DNA of 64,000 nucleotides from Nocardia transvalensis NBRC 15921 (lineage in GTDB: Bacteria > Actinomycetota > Actinomycetes > Mycobacteriales > Mycobacteriaceae), in contig NZ_BAGL01000042.1 of the NCBI RefSeq assembly GCF_000308875.1, forward strand, positions 1 to 64,000. The letters run 5' to 3'. The position numbers were made by a program, and so were the translations under genes. The notes below the pieces were generated by a model that was given only the letters and a program-made list of their open reading frames with translations, made no database searches and was not told the DNA's origin. Positions 8,847 through 20,162 of this stretch are shown here, piece by piece; within the stretch, counting starts at the first letter, position 1; each line of letters starts with the position of its first letter.

Positions 8847-10184
8847 ATGACATCCCGCATCGAGCTCGCCCGCGTCGATCTGCGCGGTCGCACTCCCGCC
8901 ACCGCCGAGCTGCGCGCCGCGCTGCCGCGCGGGGGAGTCGACGTCGACTCGGTGCTGCATCAGGTGCGGCCGGTCGTCGAGGCGATCCGCGACCGCGGCG
9001 TCGAGGCGGCCCTGGAATTCGGCGAGAAGTTCGACGGCGTCGTGCCCGCGTCCGTGCGGGTTCCCGCCGCGGAACTCGAGCGGGCCCTCGACCGGCTGGA
9101 GCCGCAGGTGCGCGCCGCGCTGGAGGTGGCGATCGAACGCACCCGCCGCGTCCACGCCGACCAGCGCCGCACCGACACCACGACCGAGGTCGTCCCCGGC
9201 GGCACGGTCACCGAGCGCTGGGTGCCGGTCGAGCGGGTCGGTCTCTACGTCCCGGGCGGCAACGCCGTCTACCCCTCGAGCGTGGTGATGAACGTCGTGC
9301 CCGCGCAGGCCGCGGGCGTGGAATCGCTGGTCGTCGCCTCGCCGCCGCAGGCGCAGTTCGGCGGGCTGCCGCATCCCACGGTCCTGGCGGCCGCGAAACT
9401 GCTCGGCGTCGAGGAGGTCTGGGCCGTCGGCGGCGCGCAGGCCGTCGCGCTGCTGTCCTACGGCGGCACCGACACCGACGGCGCCGCGCTGGCCCCGGTC
9501 GACATGATCACCGGCCCCGGCAACATCTACGTGACGGCCGCGAAGCGCCTGTGCCGCGGCCTGGTCGGCATCGACGCCGAGGCCGGCCCCACCGAGATCG
9601 CGATCCTCGCCGACGCCACCGCCGACCCGGTGCACGTGGCCGCCGACCTGATCAGCCAGGCCGAGCACGACGTGCTCGCGGCCAGCGTCCTGGTCACCGA
9701 CAGCGTCGCCCTGGCCGATGCCGTCGACGCCGCGGTCACCGCGCAGATGGCCGTCGTCAAGCACCACCACCGCGTCGCGGAGGCGTTGTCGGGCAAGCAG
9801 TCCGGCGTCGTCCTCGTCGACGACATCGCCCAGGGCCTGCGCGTGGTGAACGCGTACGCCGCCGAGCATCTCGAGATCCAGACCGCCGACGCGCCCGCCG
9901 ACGCGGCCCGGGTGCGCAGCGCCGGCGCGGTCTTCGTGGGCGCCTGGTCGCCGGTGAGCCTCGGCGACTACTGCGCCGGATCCAACCACGTACTGCCGAC
10001 CGCGGGCTGCGCGCGGCACTCGTCGGGGCTGAGCGTGCAGACCTTCCTGCGCGGCATCCACGTCGTCGAATACACCGAGTCGGCGCTGAAGGATGTCGCG
10101 GGCCACGTGGTCGCGCTCGCCGACGCCGAGGACCTGCCCGCGCACGGCCAGGCCGTGCGGGCGCGGTTCGAGCAACTCGGCTGA
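8847..10184 (+). CDS. hisD: Histidinol dehydrogenase
   Basis: HisD oxidises histidinol to histidine in two NAD-dependent steps, the end of histidine synthesis. The 445-residue product has [15 protein letters not shown], the [12 protein letters not shown] motif, ISQAEHD with a catalytic-site His near residue 274, and the zinc motif GSNHVLPT (His near residue 381). It opens the his operon. I chose the ATG at 8847 because [15 protein letters not shown] matches the family start and the sequence upstream is non-conserved antisense to the PPOX gene. Confidence 0.97.
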   Translation: MTSRIELARVDLRGRTPATAELRAALPRGGVDVDSVLHQVRPVVEAIRDRGVEAALEFGEKFDGVVPASVRVPAAELERALDRLEPQVRAALEVAIERTRRVHADQRRTDTTTEVVPGGTVTERWVPVERVGLYVPGGNAVYPSSVVMNVVPAQAAGVESLVVASPPQAQFGGLPHPTVLAAAKLLGVEEVWAVGGAQAVALLSYGGTDTDGAALAPVDMITGPGNIYVTAAKRLCRGLVGIDAEAGPTEIAILADATADPVHVAADLISQAEHDVLAASVLVTDSVALADAVDAAVTAQMAVVKHHHRVAEALSGKQSGVVLVDDIAQGLRVVNAYAAEHLEIQTADAPADAARVRSAGAVFVGAWSPVSLGDYCAGSNHVLPTAGCARHSSGLSVQTFLRGIHVVEYTESALKDVAGHVVALADAEDLPAHGQAVRARFEQLG

Positions 10185-10224
10185 TCACACCGCTGACGGA
10201 AAACCGCTGGCGACGGCCGGATAG

Positions 10225-12034
<1,810 letters not shown>

Positions 12035-12038
<4 letters not shown>

Positions 12039-12664
12039 AGTCCATAGCACTGCTCGACTACGGCTCGGGCAATCTCCACTCGGCCAACCGCGCCCTGATC
12101 CGCGCGGGCGCCGACGTCACGGTGACCGCCGATCCCGAGGTCGCGCTGGCGGCGGACGGGCTGGTGGTGCCGGGTGTCGGCGCGTTCGCCGCGTGTATGG
12201 ACGGGCTGCTCGGGGTGCGCGGGGACCGCATCATCGGCAAGCGCCTCGCCGGTGGCCGGCCGGTGCTGGGGATCTGTGTCGGCATGCAGATCCTGTTCGA
12301 GCGCGGCGTCGAATTCGGCGTCGAATCCGAGGGCTGCGCCGAATGGCCCGGGACCGTCGACCGCCTGCCGGCCGAGGTGCTGCCGCACATGGGCTGGAAT
12401 ACCGTGCGCCCGCCGTCGGACACCGTGCTGTTCGCCGGGATGGATCCCGACACTCGCTTCTACTTCGTGCACTCCTACGCCGCCCGCACCTGGGATCTGC
12501 CGGAGAACGGGACGCTGGCCCCGGCGAAGCTCACCTGGGCCGAGCACGGCGGCCCGTTCCTGGCGGCCGTGGAGAACGGCGCCCTGTGCGCCACGCAGTT
12601 CCACCCCGAGAAGTCCGGCGACGCCGGTGCGCAGCTGCTGCGCAACTGGGTGGGGTCGTTGTAG
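12035..12664 (+). CDS. hisH: Imidazole glycerol phosphate synthase, glutamine amidotransferase subunit
   Basis: HisH hydrolyses glutamine and channels ammonia to HisF. The 209-residue protein has nucleophile Cys81 in GICVGMQ and His190 in [10 protein letters not shown], completing the triad with the following glutamate. The GTG start overlaps the hisB stop codon by four bases. Its partner hisF lies 2.5 kb downstream, separated by the small ORF, the secreted-protein gene, priA and impA. Confidence 0.96.
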
Positions 12665-12754
12665 ATCCGCGCGGCGCGGCGTGGGCGAATATTCGGCAAT
12701 CACCACTTATCGTCGTAGCGACAGGATTGCTCGGCACGGTGGAAAGGGATTGCC

Positions 12755-12856
12755 ATGGGCGACATTCCGGCTCTGCTCGCGACCGCGTTCGACATCCCGA
12801 CCTGGTGGCGTTACTGGACGGCGGGCCTGGAAGGCAGCGGCTCGGCGGGCTTCTGA
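12755..12856 (+). CDS. Possible small protein, 33 residues
   Basis: A purine-rich AAAGGG stands six bases before an ATG that opens MGDIPALLATAFDIPTWWR, then a tail ending EGSGSAGF and TGA. It has three tryptophans and a hydrophobic first half, so an amphipathic or membrane-associated peptide is conceivable. It lies between hisH and the start of rightward priA, beside a leftward secreted-protein gene (19 bases between the two stop codons). I do not recognise the family. The ribosome site and start are good; expression is unproven. Confidence 0.4.
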   Translation: MGDIPALLATAFDIPTWWRYWTAGLEGSGSAGF

Positions 12857-12875
12857 GGGCCGGGATTCCGGACGC

Positions 12876-13355
12876 TCAGCGCGGCTGATCGACCTGATCC
12901 ACCCGCGCCGCCAGCCAGCGGCCGTCGACGTTGTCGAGGAAGACCCGCATATTCGACCGGATCGGCTGGGGCAGGCCCAGCGTGCCGTCGCTGCGCGTGG
13001 ACTGGTCGACGGTCACCATGATGGCGGCGTGCTCCGGATCCGACGACTCGGTGCTGCACTCGACCGTCTTCGCCTCCGAGATGGTGTGCGAGGCGCTGAC
13101 GTGGGCGTGGCGGTCGGCGCCGGATTCCTGGAACTGGTCGTGGAACGGGGCGGTGGAGCGGTCCAGCACGCGGCGGTCGTAGTCGCCGTAGTTGTTGAAG
13201 TCGAAGGTGGTGAACTGGCGGCCGAAGTCGCACGCGGCCAGCTGCGCGGGATCGGTGGGCGCCGCGATCGCCGGCGGAGTCACGACCAGCGCGGATACCG
13301 CGACGGCAGCCGGCGGCAGCGTAATCGCGAAATGGCGCAGCGTGATCCGGAGCAT
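12876..13355 (-). CDS. Secreted Mce-associated-like protein
   Basis: The 159-residue protein has a signal peptide (hydrophobic ITLPPAAVAVSALVVTPPAIA, cleavage after AIAA near residue 32). The short mature domain contains TTFDFNNYGDYDRRVLDRST followed by PFHDQFQES. This DFNNY-DRVLDRST-GxFxxQF pattern is the hallmark of Mce-associated (Mas-type, NTF2-like) proteins, which otherwise keep their first helix as a membrane anchor. Two cysteines remain in the mature part. It stands alone, about 40 kb from the mce operon at 52-61 kb, and interrupts the his operon on the opposite strand. Confidence 0.65.
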   Translation of the reverse strand: MLRITLRHFAITLPPAAVAVSALVVTPPAIAAPTDPAQLAACDFGRQFTTFDFNNYGDYDRRVLDRSTAPFHDQFQESGADRHAHVSASHTISEAKTVECSTESSDPEHAAIMVTVDQSTRSDGTLGLPQPIRSNMRVFLDNVDGRWLAARVDQVDQPR

Positions 13356-13585
13356 GGCGGAAATCCTTAGGTCGAGAGACTGACGAGAGATGGCGTGTCC
13401 GGCCCCAGGATACGCACGCCGACCGGGTGACCATCCTCTCGTTCGCGGGGCGGCACAGTGATCTACGAATAGCCCGCGGGACGGCCGGGCAAACCTCGCG
13501 GATCCCGGCGCCCCGCCGTGACCGGCGTCCTATTTGCGCCATCCCCGGCGCCGAGAGCGGGATCGCGGCCCAGTAGGCTGCTGTC

Positions 13586-14317
13586 GTGAGTCTTGTCTTG
13601 CTACCCGCCGTCGATGTCGCCAATGGTGAGGCCGTGCGCCTGGTCCAGGGGGAGGCCGGCAGCGAAACCAGCTACGGGTCGCCGCGCGAGGCCGCGCTGG
13701 CCTGGCAGCAGGCCGGCGCCGAATGGGTGCATCTGGTCGACCTGGACGCCGCCTTCGGGCGCGGCTCCAACCGGGAGCTGCTCGCCGAGGTCGTCGGCGA
13801 GCTGGACGTGCAGGTCGAGCTGTCCGGCGGCATCCGCGACGACGATTCGCTGAAGGCCGCGCTGGCCACCGGCTGCGCCCGGGTGAATCTCGGCACCGCC
13901 GCCCTGGAGGATCCGGAATGGTGCGCCCGCGCCCTCGGCGAATTCGGTGACCGCATCGCCGTCGGCATGGACGTGCGCATCATCGACGGCGACTACCGGC
14001 TGCGCGGGCGCGGCTGGGTCAGCGACGGCGGTGACCTGTGGGAGGTGCTCGAGCGCCTGGAGCGCGACGGCTGTTCCCGCTACGTCGTCACCGACGTCAC
14101 CAAGGACGGCACCCTCACCGGCCCGAATCTCGACCTCCTGACCGAGGTCACCAATGCCACCGAGGCCCCCGTGATCGCCTCCGGCGGCGTCTCCACCCTG
14201 GACGACCTGCGCGCCATCGCGAGCCTGGTCGACGACGGCGTGGAGGGCGCGATCGTCGGAAAGGCTTTGTACGCCGGGCGATTCACGCTGCCCGAGGCGC
14301 TGGCCGCGGTGCGCTGA
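13586..14317 (+). CDS. priA: Phosphoribosyl isomerase A (HisA/TrpF bifunctional type)
   Basis: In actinobacteria that lack trpF, this single (beta/alpha)8 enzyme catalyses both the ProFAR isomerisation of histidine synthesis and the PRA isomerisation of tryptophan synthesis. The 243 residues start [19 protein letters not shown], with the first catalytic Asp at residue 10; the second lies in [16 protein letters not shown]. No trpF is visible in the trp operon of this window, which supports the dual role. The start is GTG at 13586. Confidence 0.93.
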   Translation: MSLVLLPAVDVANGEAVRLVQGEAGSETSYGSPREAALAWQQAGAEWVHLVDLDAAFGRGSNRELLAEVVGELDVQVELSGGIRDDDSLKAALATGCARVNLGTAALEDPEWCARALGEFGDRIAVGMDVRIIDGDYRLRGRGWVSDGGDLWEVLERLERDGCSRYVVTDVTKDGTLTGPNLDLLTEVTNATEAPVIASGGVSTLDDLRAIASLVDDGVEGAIVGKALYAGRFTLPEALAAVR

Positions 14318-14321
14318 GGCG

Positions 14322-15143
14322 ATGGACACCGACCGCACCGACCCGGCCGGACTCCTCGCCGTCGCCGGCGAGATCCTGGATTCCGTCGTCCCGCGCTTCG
14401 TCGAGGGCGTCGGCGCGCCGAGCGCGGTGTCCAAGGGCCGCGGCGATTTCGCCACCGAACTGGATCTCGAACTCGAGCGCACGCTGTCGGCACAGCTGCG
14501 GGAGCGCACGGGAATTCCGGTGCACGGCGAGGAGTTCGGCGGCCCCGAACTCACCTCCGGCACCGCGTGGGTCCTCGATCCGATCGACGGCACCTTCAAC
14601 TACTCCGCGGGCCATCCGCTGTCGGGGATGCTGCTGGCGCTGGTCGACGGGGGCGAGCCGATCCTCGGGCTGACCTGGCTGCCGCTGCTGGGCCGCCGGT
14701 ACGCCGCGGTGTCGGGCGGTCCGCTGCTGCTGGACGGAAAACCGTTGCCGCCGTTGGCCTCCGGACGGTTGTCGGACGCGATGATCGGCTTCGGCGCGTT
14801 CAATATCGACAGCCACGGCCGCATTCCGGGCCGCTTCCGGTTCGATCTGCTCGGTGCGCTGAGCCGGCTGTCGGGGCGGGTGCGCATGCACGGCTCCACG
14901 GGCATCGACCTGGCGTTCACCGCCTCCGGGGTGCTCGGCGGGGCGATCGTCTTCGGCCACCATCCGTGGGACAACGCGGGCGGGGTCGCGCTGGTGCGCG
15001 CCGCCGGGGGCGTGGTCACCGATCTGCACGGCGATCCGTGGACGATCACCTCCAAATCGGTGCTCGCCGCCGCGCCCGGTGTGCACGAGGAACTGCTGGA
15101 ATTGATCGACAGCGCGGTCGAGGATTCGGAGAGGACGCCATGA
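14322..15143 (+). CDS. impA: Inositol-monophosphatase-family phosphatase of the his operon
   Basis: The 273-residue protein has the family metal motifs: GEEFGG in place of [12 protein letters not shown], and a late [17 protein letters not shown], which corresponds to WDxAAG. These enzymes use magnesium to remove phosphate from inositol phosphates or related substrates. In mycobacteria the same gene sits between hisA and hisF, so the position is a lineage character. Histidinol-phosphate phosphatase activity is a possible alternative because no separate hisN appears here. The stop overlaps the hisF start by four bases. Confidence 0.88.
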   Translation: MDTDRTDPAGLLAVAGEILDSVVPRFVEGVGAPSAVSKGRGDFATELDLELERTLSAQLRERTGIPVHGEEFGGPELTSGTAWVLDPIDGTFNYSAGHPLSGMLLALVDGGEPILGLTWLPLLGRRYAAVSGGPLLLDGKPLPPLASGRLSDAMIGFGAFNIDSHGRIPGRFRFDLLGALSRLSGRVRMHGSTGIDLAFTASGVLGGAIVFGHHPWDNAGGVALVRAAGGVVTDLHGDPWTITSKSVLAAAPGVHEELLELIDSAVEDSERTP

Positions 15144-15913
15144 CCCTGGCCGTACGCGTGATCCCGTGCCTGGACGTCGACGCCGGTCGCGTCGTGAAGG
15201 GCGTGAACTTCCAGAACCTGCGTGACGCGGGCGACCCGGTCGAGCTGGCCGCCGCCTACGACGCGCAGGGCGCCGACGAGCTGACCTTCCTAGACGTCAC
15301 CGCCTCCTCCGGCGACCGCGCCACCATGATCGACGTGGTGACGCGAACGGCCGAGCAGATCTTCATCCCGCTCACGGTCGGTGGCGGCGTGCGCACCGTC
15401 GACGACGTGGACCGGCTGCTGCGCGCGGGCGCGGACAAGGTGTCGGTCAACACCGCGGCGATCGCGAATCCGGAGATCCTGCGGGATATGTCGCAGCGGT
15501 TCGGCTCGCAGTGCATCGTGCTGTCGGTCGACGCCCGCGTCGTCCCCGACGGCAACCCGCCCACCCCGTCGGGCTGGGAGGTCACCACGCACGGCGGTAA
15601 GCGCGGCACCGGCATCGATGCCGTCGAGTGGGCCGAGCGCGGCGCCGAACTGGGCGTGGGGGAGATCCTGCTGAATTCGATGGACGCCGACGGCACCAAG
15701 GGCGGCTTCGATCTGCCGATGATCGAGGCGGTCCGCAAGGCGGTCTCGGTGCCGATCATCGCCAGCGGCGGCGCCGGGCGCGTCGAGCACTTCACCCCGG
15801 CCGTGCGGACGGGCGCCGACGCGGTGCTCGCCGCCAGCGTCTTCCACTTCGGCGATCTGACCATCCCGCAGGTCAAGGACGCGATGCGGGCCGACGGCGT
15901 CGTGGTCCGCTGA
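15140..15913 (+). CDS. hisF: Imidazole glycerol phosphate synthase, cyclase subunit
   Basis: HisF uses HisH-derived ammonia to make imidazole-glycerol phosphate and AICAR. The 257-residue barrel starts [20 protein letters not shown] (catalytic Asp12) and has the second acid in [11 protein letters not shown]. Phosphate-binding segments [11 protein letters not shown] and [13 protein letters not shown] are complete. The ATG overlaps the impA stop. Confidence 0.97.
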   Translation: MTLAVRVIPCLDVDAGRVVKGVNFQNLRDAGDPVELAAAYDAQGADELTFLDVTASSGDRATMIDVVTRTAEQIFIPLTVGGGVRTVDDVDRLLRAGADKVSVNTAAIANPEILRDMSQRFGSQCIVLSVDARVVPDGNPPTPSGWEVTTHGGKRGTGIDAVEWAERGAELGVGEILLNSMDADGTKGGFDLPMIEAVRKAVSVPIIASGGAGRVEHFTPAVRTGADAVLAASVFHFGDLTIPQVKDAMRADGVVVR

Positions 15914-15934
15914 CGCATTGATATAAAGGTCTGC

Positions 15935-16282
15935 ATGAGTCTCGACCCCGACATCGCCGCCCGCCTCAAGCGCAACGAGGCCGGGCTGGTCGCCGCGATC
16001 GCGCAGGAGCGCGGCACCGGCGACGTGCTGATGATGGCGTGGATGGACGACGAGGCGCTGGCCCGCACCCTCGCCACCCGCAAGGCGACCTACTACTCCC
16101 GGTCCCGGCAGCAGTACTGGGTGAAGGGGGATACGTCCGGCCACACCCAGTACGTGCACGAGGTGCGCCTGGACTGCGACGGCGACGCCGTCCTGCTGGT
16201 GGTCGACCAGGAGGGCGCCGCCTGCCACACCGGCACGCACACCTGCTGGGACGGCGACGTCCTGCTGGCCGACCCCGCCTGA
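15935..16282 (+). CDS. hisI: Phosphoribosyl-AMP cyclohydrolase
   Basis: The 115-residue enzyme opens the adenine ring of PR-AMP. It has [26 protein letters not shown]-type sequence and the zinc and magnesium ligands [11 protein letters not shown] and [12 protein letters not shown]. It is the single-domain form; the HisE partner (PR-ATP pyrophosphatase) is not in this window. It is the last gene of the his run and converges with marR, eight bases away. Confidence 0.96.
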   Translation: MSLDPDIAARLKRNEAGLVAAIAQERGTGDVLMMAWMDDEALARTLATRKATYYSRSRQQYWVKGDTSGHTQYVHEVRLDCDGDAVLLVVDQEGAACHTGTHTCWDGDVLLADPA

Positions 16283-16290
16283 GGGCGGGC

Positions 16291-16809
16291 TTACTCCCCG
16301 TTCTCTGTCGTCAAGGGCCGGCCGGTGCGCCCGATGCCCCGGGCCAGGCCGGCGTCGAGCTGGGCCACCAGGAGTTCGCCGAGTTCCACCAGCCCCTCGG
16401 TCTGCTCCTCGTCCAGCCCGTCGAACACCAGGCCGCGCACGGCGTCCAGATATCCGGCCCGGGTCTCCTCGACCTTGGCGTATCCGGCGTCGGTGAGCAC
16501 CGCGCAGGCGCCCCGCCGCCCGCGCAGGGATTCGCGGCGGGCCCAGCCCAGCCGCTCCAATTTCGTCACCACGTGCGACAGTCGAGATAGCGATGCATTT
16601 GCCTTGAAGGCAAGCTCGCTCAACTGCAACCGGTGCCCGGGTTCTTCTGTCAGCAGCGCCATGACGAAATACTCGAAATGTGTCACACCTGACTCGCGCT
16701 GCAGCTGGGTATCCATCGCCGCTGGTAGCCGAGTCGTCAGCGTGACAAGAGTCCGCCAAGCTCGCTGTTCGATGGGATTCAGCCACTTCGTCACATCGCG
16801 CCCTCTCAA
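16291..16809 (-). CDS. MarR-family transcriptional regulator
   Basis: The 172-residue protein has the MarR winged-helix core: THFEYFVMALLTEEPGHRLQL, the recognition region FKANASLSRLSHVVTKLERLG, and the wing RRGACAVLTDAGYAKV. The start is the ATG at 16807-16809; a few in-frame codons later (V-T-K-W-L-N) is an alternative. MarR proteins usually repress a neighbouring gene in response to a small ligand. The 143 bases upstream, shared with no divergent gene, hold TTCGTTAGC-type AT-rich DNA that may contain the promoter. The target is not evident. Confidence 0.88.
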   Translation of the reverse strand: MRGRDVTKWLNPIEQRAWRTLVTLTTRLPAAMDTQLQRESGVTHFEYFVMALLTEEPGHRLQLSELAFKANASLSRLSHVVTKLERLGWARRESLRGRRGACAVLTDAGYAKVEETRAGYLDAVRGLVFDGLDEEQTEGLVELGELLVAQLDAGLARGIGRTGRPLTTENGE

Positions 16810-16952
16810 TGCAGCCGCGTGACCGTTTGTTCGTTAGCTGTGCTATCGAATATTGAAACTTCAAATCAGTCACTGGCAGATATCAAGTTTGCCATGATTT
16901 CGCTCGATGGTCACGGCTGTAGTGCATGACGTGACACCTATCACGCGGCTCC

Positions 16953-17567
16953 TCAGTCCTGGGGAGGTGTCTCTCCGGACCTGTTCGTGCCGGTCGGCGG
17001 CGGCGCGGGGGTGGTTTCGACCGGTCCGGCCGGGGCGGGGCGCTTGGCGGCGCGACGGGTGCGGTACCGGCGGCGCAGCACCACGAAGACCAGCAGCAGG
17101 AACAGGGCGGCGGCGACGATGGCCGCGATCAGCGTGGCCCCGCGGAAGCCCGGGGCGTCCACGTCGAGGATGCGCTCGCCCGCGTGTGCGGCGGTGTTGC
17201 CGCCCAGCACGATGGTGAGCGTCATCAGGTTCGGTATCGCCGTGGCGATCGCCAGCACGGCCGCGGCGCCCGCGAGGAACCGGCCCGCGCGCCGCCGCCA
17301 CATCAGCGCGGCGAACAGCAGCAGGAGCAGCGGGACCAGCGTGCAGACGAATCCGAGCGCCAGGCCGGACCAGATGCCCTTGGCGAAGCTGCCGTGCCCG
17401 GACATGGTCGCGATGCGCTGCGCCCACCAGCGCGGGATGAAGGCGGCGAGGATGAAGTAGGCGACCACGACCACCACGGCCACGGCCAGGAATGCGAGGA
17501 TCCGGTTGCGCCAGACGATCGTCGTCGGTTTGGCGCCGGGCTGTTGCTCCACGCTCCGCGAAGTCAT
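16953..17567 (-). CDS. Integral membrane protein of unknown function
   Basis: The 204-residue protein has about four hydrophobic helices: ILAFLAVAVVVVVAYFILAAF, SGLALGFVCTLVPLLLLLFA, FLAGAAAVLAIATAIPNLM and LIAAIVAAALFLLLVFVVL. A basic, Pro/Thr-rich cytoplasmic tail follows. It resembles permease-like actinobacterial proteins without assigned role. The ATG at 17565-17567 opens MTSRSVEQQPGAKP. It lies in the same direction as the peroxiredoxin gene upstream, 59 bases away. Confidence 0.7.
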   Translation of the reverse strand: MTSRSVEQQPGAKPTTIVWRNRILAFLAVAVVVVVAYFILAAFIPRWWAQRIATMSGHGSFAKGIWSGLALGFVCTLVPLLLLLFAALMWRRRAGRFLAGAAAVLAIATAIPNLMTLTIVLGGNTAAHAGERILDVDAPGFRGATLIAAIVAAALFLLLVFVVLRRRYRTRRAAKRPAPAGPVETTPAPPPTGTNRSGETPPQD

Positions 17568-17626
17568 AGCGATAGCGTATGTGTCAGGCCCGGGATGAGG
17601 GAACGGCCCGAGCCCGGCGTTTCGGG

Positions 17627-18088
17627 TCAGCCCTTGCGGGCGCGCAGGAATTCCAGGGCGGTATCGGCGTGCACGTTCGCGCGTAGCTCGCCGGTGATCA
17701 CCTTCAGGACCGTGCGGTCGGTGTCGATGACGAAGGTCTGGCGCTTGACGGGGGCCAGCTTGCCGAGCAGGCCGCGCTTGACGCCGAAGCGCTCGGCGAC
17801 CGCGCCGTCCGCATCGGACAGCAGTGGGTAACCCAGCCGCTGCTTGTCGTCGAAGCCGGCCTGGGTGTCGACCGAATCGGTGCTGATGCCGACGCACGAG
17901 GCGCCGAGGGCGGCGAATTCGCCTGCGAGATCACGGAAGTGGCACGCCTCGGCGGTGCAGACCGGGGTGTTGGCGCCGGGGTAGAAGAACAGCACGAGCG
18001 GGCCGTCGGCCAGCAGTGCGTCGAGGGACCGGGAGATTCCGGCCTGGTCGGGGAGATCGAACTGCGGAGCGCGCTGGCCTTCCTTCAT
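17627..18088 (-). CDS. bcp: Peroxiredoxin, BCP/PrxQ type
   Basis: This 153-residue thiol peroxidase has FFYPGANTPVCTAEACHFRD: the peroxidatic Cys is residue 44 and the likely resolving Cys is residue 49, the close pair of the BCP subfamily. It reduces hydrogen peroxide and organic hydroperoxides, probably with the thioredoxin system. The ATG at 18086-18088 gives MKEGQRAPQFDLPD. The position between the his and trp operons equals that of M. tuberculosis bcpB (Rv1608c). Confidence 0.92.
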   Translation of the reverse strand: MKEGQRAPQFDLPDQAGISRSLDALLADGPLVLFFYPGANTPVCTAEACHFRDLAGEFAALGASCVGISTDSVDTQAGFDDKQRLGYPLLSDADGAVAERFGVKRGLLGKLAPVKRQTFVIDTDRTVLKVITGELRANVHADTALEFLRARKG

Positions 18089-18099
18089 GGAATGCGACA

Positions 18100-18127
18100 G
18101 TACCGGGCACACCCGGGTGCCCGGTAC
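18100..18127 (-). terminator. Hairpin between the small unknown gene and bcp
   Basis: GTACCGGGCAC (18100-18110) pairs perfectly with GTGCCCGGTAC (18117-18127) around a six-base loop. It stands just after the stop of the leftward 105-residue gene and 12 bases before the bcp start, so it may stop or slow transcription between them. There is no run of T, which is normal for actinobacteria. Confidence 0.5.
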
Positions 18128-18139
18128 CGCGCGCGGCGC

Positions 18140-18457
18140 TCAGACGCCCAGGAGCGCGGCCACTTCCGGATTCTTGACCGCCATGACGTCGAGGATGCCG
18201 TGGGCCTTCAGGAACGGCTTGAGTTCCCTGATGCGATCGGTGTGCTCGGCGTACTCGTCGGGAAAACGCGAGCGGTCGAGGTGTTCGATGGCCTTGACGT
18301 AGGTCACGAACGAGGCCAGCGCGTTGTACTTGTTCGGATTCTGGCCGCTGGAGTGGCCGAGATTCATCCGCGGGGGCTGGCCGGGGTGACTGCCCGGAAT
18401 CGAAGGCGGACCTGCGTGCCGGGGACCCTCCGGTGCGACCGGCTGCGAGGGGTACAT
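18140..18457 (-). CDS. Conserved-looking hypothetical protein, 105 residues
   Basis: I do not recognise the family. The first 45 residues are Pro/Gly/His-rich and look disordered ([19 protein letters not shown]). The rest is a compact helical domain: [40 protein letters not shown], and the end [24 protein letters not shown] lies ten bases before the ATG at 18455-18457, so translation is likely. It diverges from trpE with 136 bases between the starts, so the two may share control. Confidence 0.7.
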   Translation of the reverse strand: MYPSQPVAPEGPRHAGPPSIPGSHPGQPPRMNLGHSSGQNPNKYNALASFVTYVKAIEHLDRSRFPDEYAEHTDRIRELKPFLKAHGILDVMAVKNPEVAALLGV

Positions 18458-18593
18458 CTGTGTTGAACTCCTCTCGATAATGGGGGAAACCGCTGCGACG
18501 TGGAACGCCGCGAGTCTAGTGAGACCGATGGTGCTCGACTGTCCGTTAGGGGTAACGAATTCGCGTCTGTTCCGACCTGAAAAGATGGGGTCC

Positions 18594-20162
18594 ATGCACG
18601 GTTCAGCCAACGATCGTCCGGGGACCACCGACACCACGACCCGTGCGCAGTTCCGCGCGCTCGCGGCCGAACACCGCGTGGTCCCGGTGACCCGGAAAGT
18701 GTTGGCCGACTCCGAGACTCCGCTGTCGGCCTATCGCAAGCTCGGCGCCGAACGGGCGGGAACGTTCCTGCTCGAGTCGGCGGAGAACGGGCGATCGTGG
18801 TCGCGATGGTCGTTCATCGGCGCGGGCAGCCCGGCCGCGCTGAGCGTGGTCGACGGGCAGGCCAGCTGGCTGGGCAACACCCCCGCCGGCGCCCCGTCCG
18901 GCAGTGATCCGCTGGTGGCGCTGCGTGACACGCTGGAGCTGCTGCGCACCGAGCGGCTGCCCGGTCTGCCGCCGCTGACCGGCGGCCTCGTCGGCTACCT
19001 GGGCTACGACGCCGTGCGCCGGATGGAGCGCCTGCCGGAGCTGACCGTCGACGATCTGCACGTGCCCGAGATGGTGATGCTGCTGGCCACCGACCTGGCC
19101 GCCTTCGACCACCACGAGGGCGCGATCACCCTGATCGCCAATGCCGTCAACTGGAACGGCACCGACGACCGCGTCGACGAGGCCTACGACGACGCGGTCG
19201 CCCGGCTGGACCGGATGACCGCCGCGCTGGCCGCCCCCGCCGAATCGACGGTCTCGGTCTTCGACCGGCCCGAACCGGACTACCGCCGCCAGTGCACCAC
19301 CGAGGAGTTCGGCGCCGGGGTGCGCCGCCTGGTGAAGGAGATCGAGGCGGGCGAGGCGTTCCAGGTGGTGCTCTCGCAGCGCTTCGAGATGGACTACACC
19401 GGCAGCCCGCTGAATCTGTATCGGATGCTGCGGGCGTCGAATCCGAGCCCCTACATGTATCTGCTGAACGTCCCGGACGCCTCCGGCGAGACCGCGTTCT
19501 CGATCGTCGGCTCCAGCCCGGAGTCGCTGGTGACGGTGAAGGACGGCGTGGCCACCACGCATCCGATCGCCGGCACCCGGTGGCGCGGCGCCTCCGAGGA
19601 GGACGATCTGCTGCTGGAGAAGGACCTGCTGGCCGACGCCAAGGAGAACGCCGAGCACCTGATGCTCGTCGACCTCGGCCGCAACGATCTCGGCCGGGTC
19701 TGCGAGCCCGGATCGGTGCGCGTCACCGAGTACCGGCACGTGGAGCGCTACAGCCACGTGATGCACCTGGTGTCGACCGTGTCGGCGCGGCTCGCGCCCG
19801 GCAAGATCGCGCTCGACGCCGTGCGGGCGTGCTTCCCCGCCGGGACGCTGTCCGGCGCGCCCAAGGTGCGGGCGATGGAACTGATCGAGGAACTCGAGCG
19901 AACCCGCCGCGGCACCTACGCGGGTGTGGTCGGTTACCTCGACTTCGCCGGTGACGCCGATACCGCGATCGCCATCCGCACCGCACTGCTCAAGGACGGC
20001 ACCGCCTACGTGCAGGCCGGGGCGGGCATCGTCGCCGACTCCGTGCCCGAATACGAGGACGACGAATCCCGCAACAAGGCGATGGCGGTCCTCAAGGCCA
20101 TCGCCGCGGCCCGGACCGTCCGCGCCTTCACCCCCGATCGCCCCGGCGGTGCGGATCGATGA
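18594..20162 (+). CDS. trpE: Anthranilate synthase component I
   Basis: TrpE makes anthranilate from chorismate with ammonia from TrpG, which is not in this window. The 522-residue protein has the chorismate-binding signatures [50 protein letters not shown] and [15 protein letters not shown]. The feedback LLES element is present in [18 protein letters not shown]. The start is ATG 18594, with ATG 18585 as an alternative. The upstream leader holds only one Trp codon in any short frame, so there is no sign of classical trp attenuation. Confidence 0.96.
   Translation: MHGSANDRPGTTDTTTRAQFRALAAEHRVVPVTRKVLADSETPLSAYRKLGAERAGTFLLESAENGRSWSRWSFIGAGSPAALSVVDGQASWLGNTPAGAPSGSDPLVALRDTLELLRTERLPGLPPLTGGLVGYLGYDAVRRMERLPELTVDDLHVPEMVMLLATDLAAFDHHEGAITLIANAVNWNGTDDRVDEAYDDAVARLDRMTAALAAPAESTVSVFDRPEPDYRRQCTTEEFGAGVRRLVKEIEAGEAFQVVLSQRFEMDYTGSPLNLYRMLRASNPSPYMYLLNVPDASGETAFSIVGSSPESLVTVKDGVATTHPIAGTRWRGASEEDDLLLEKDLLADAKENAEHLMLVDLGRNDLGRVCEPGSVRVTEYRHVERYSHVMHLVSTVSARLAPGKIALDAVRACFPAGTLSGAPKVRAMELIEELERTRRGTYAGVVGYLDFAGDADTAIAIRTALLKDGTAYVQAGAGIVADSVPEYEDDESRNKAMAVLKAIAAARTVRAFTPDRPGGADR

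Noticed and set aside
18458-18593. Possible trp attenuator in front of trpE
   Set aside because: The leader region has only a single Trp codon in the plausible frame and no terminator/antiterminator pair that I can see.
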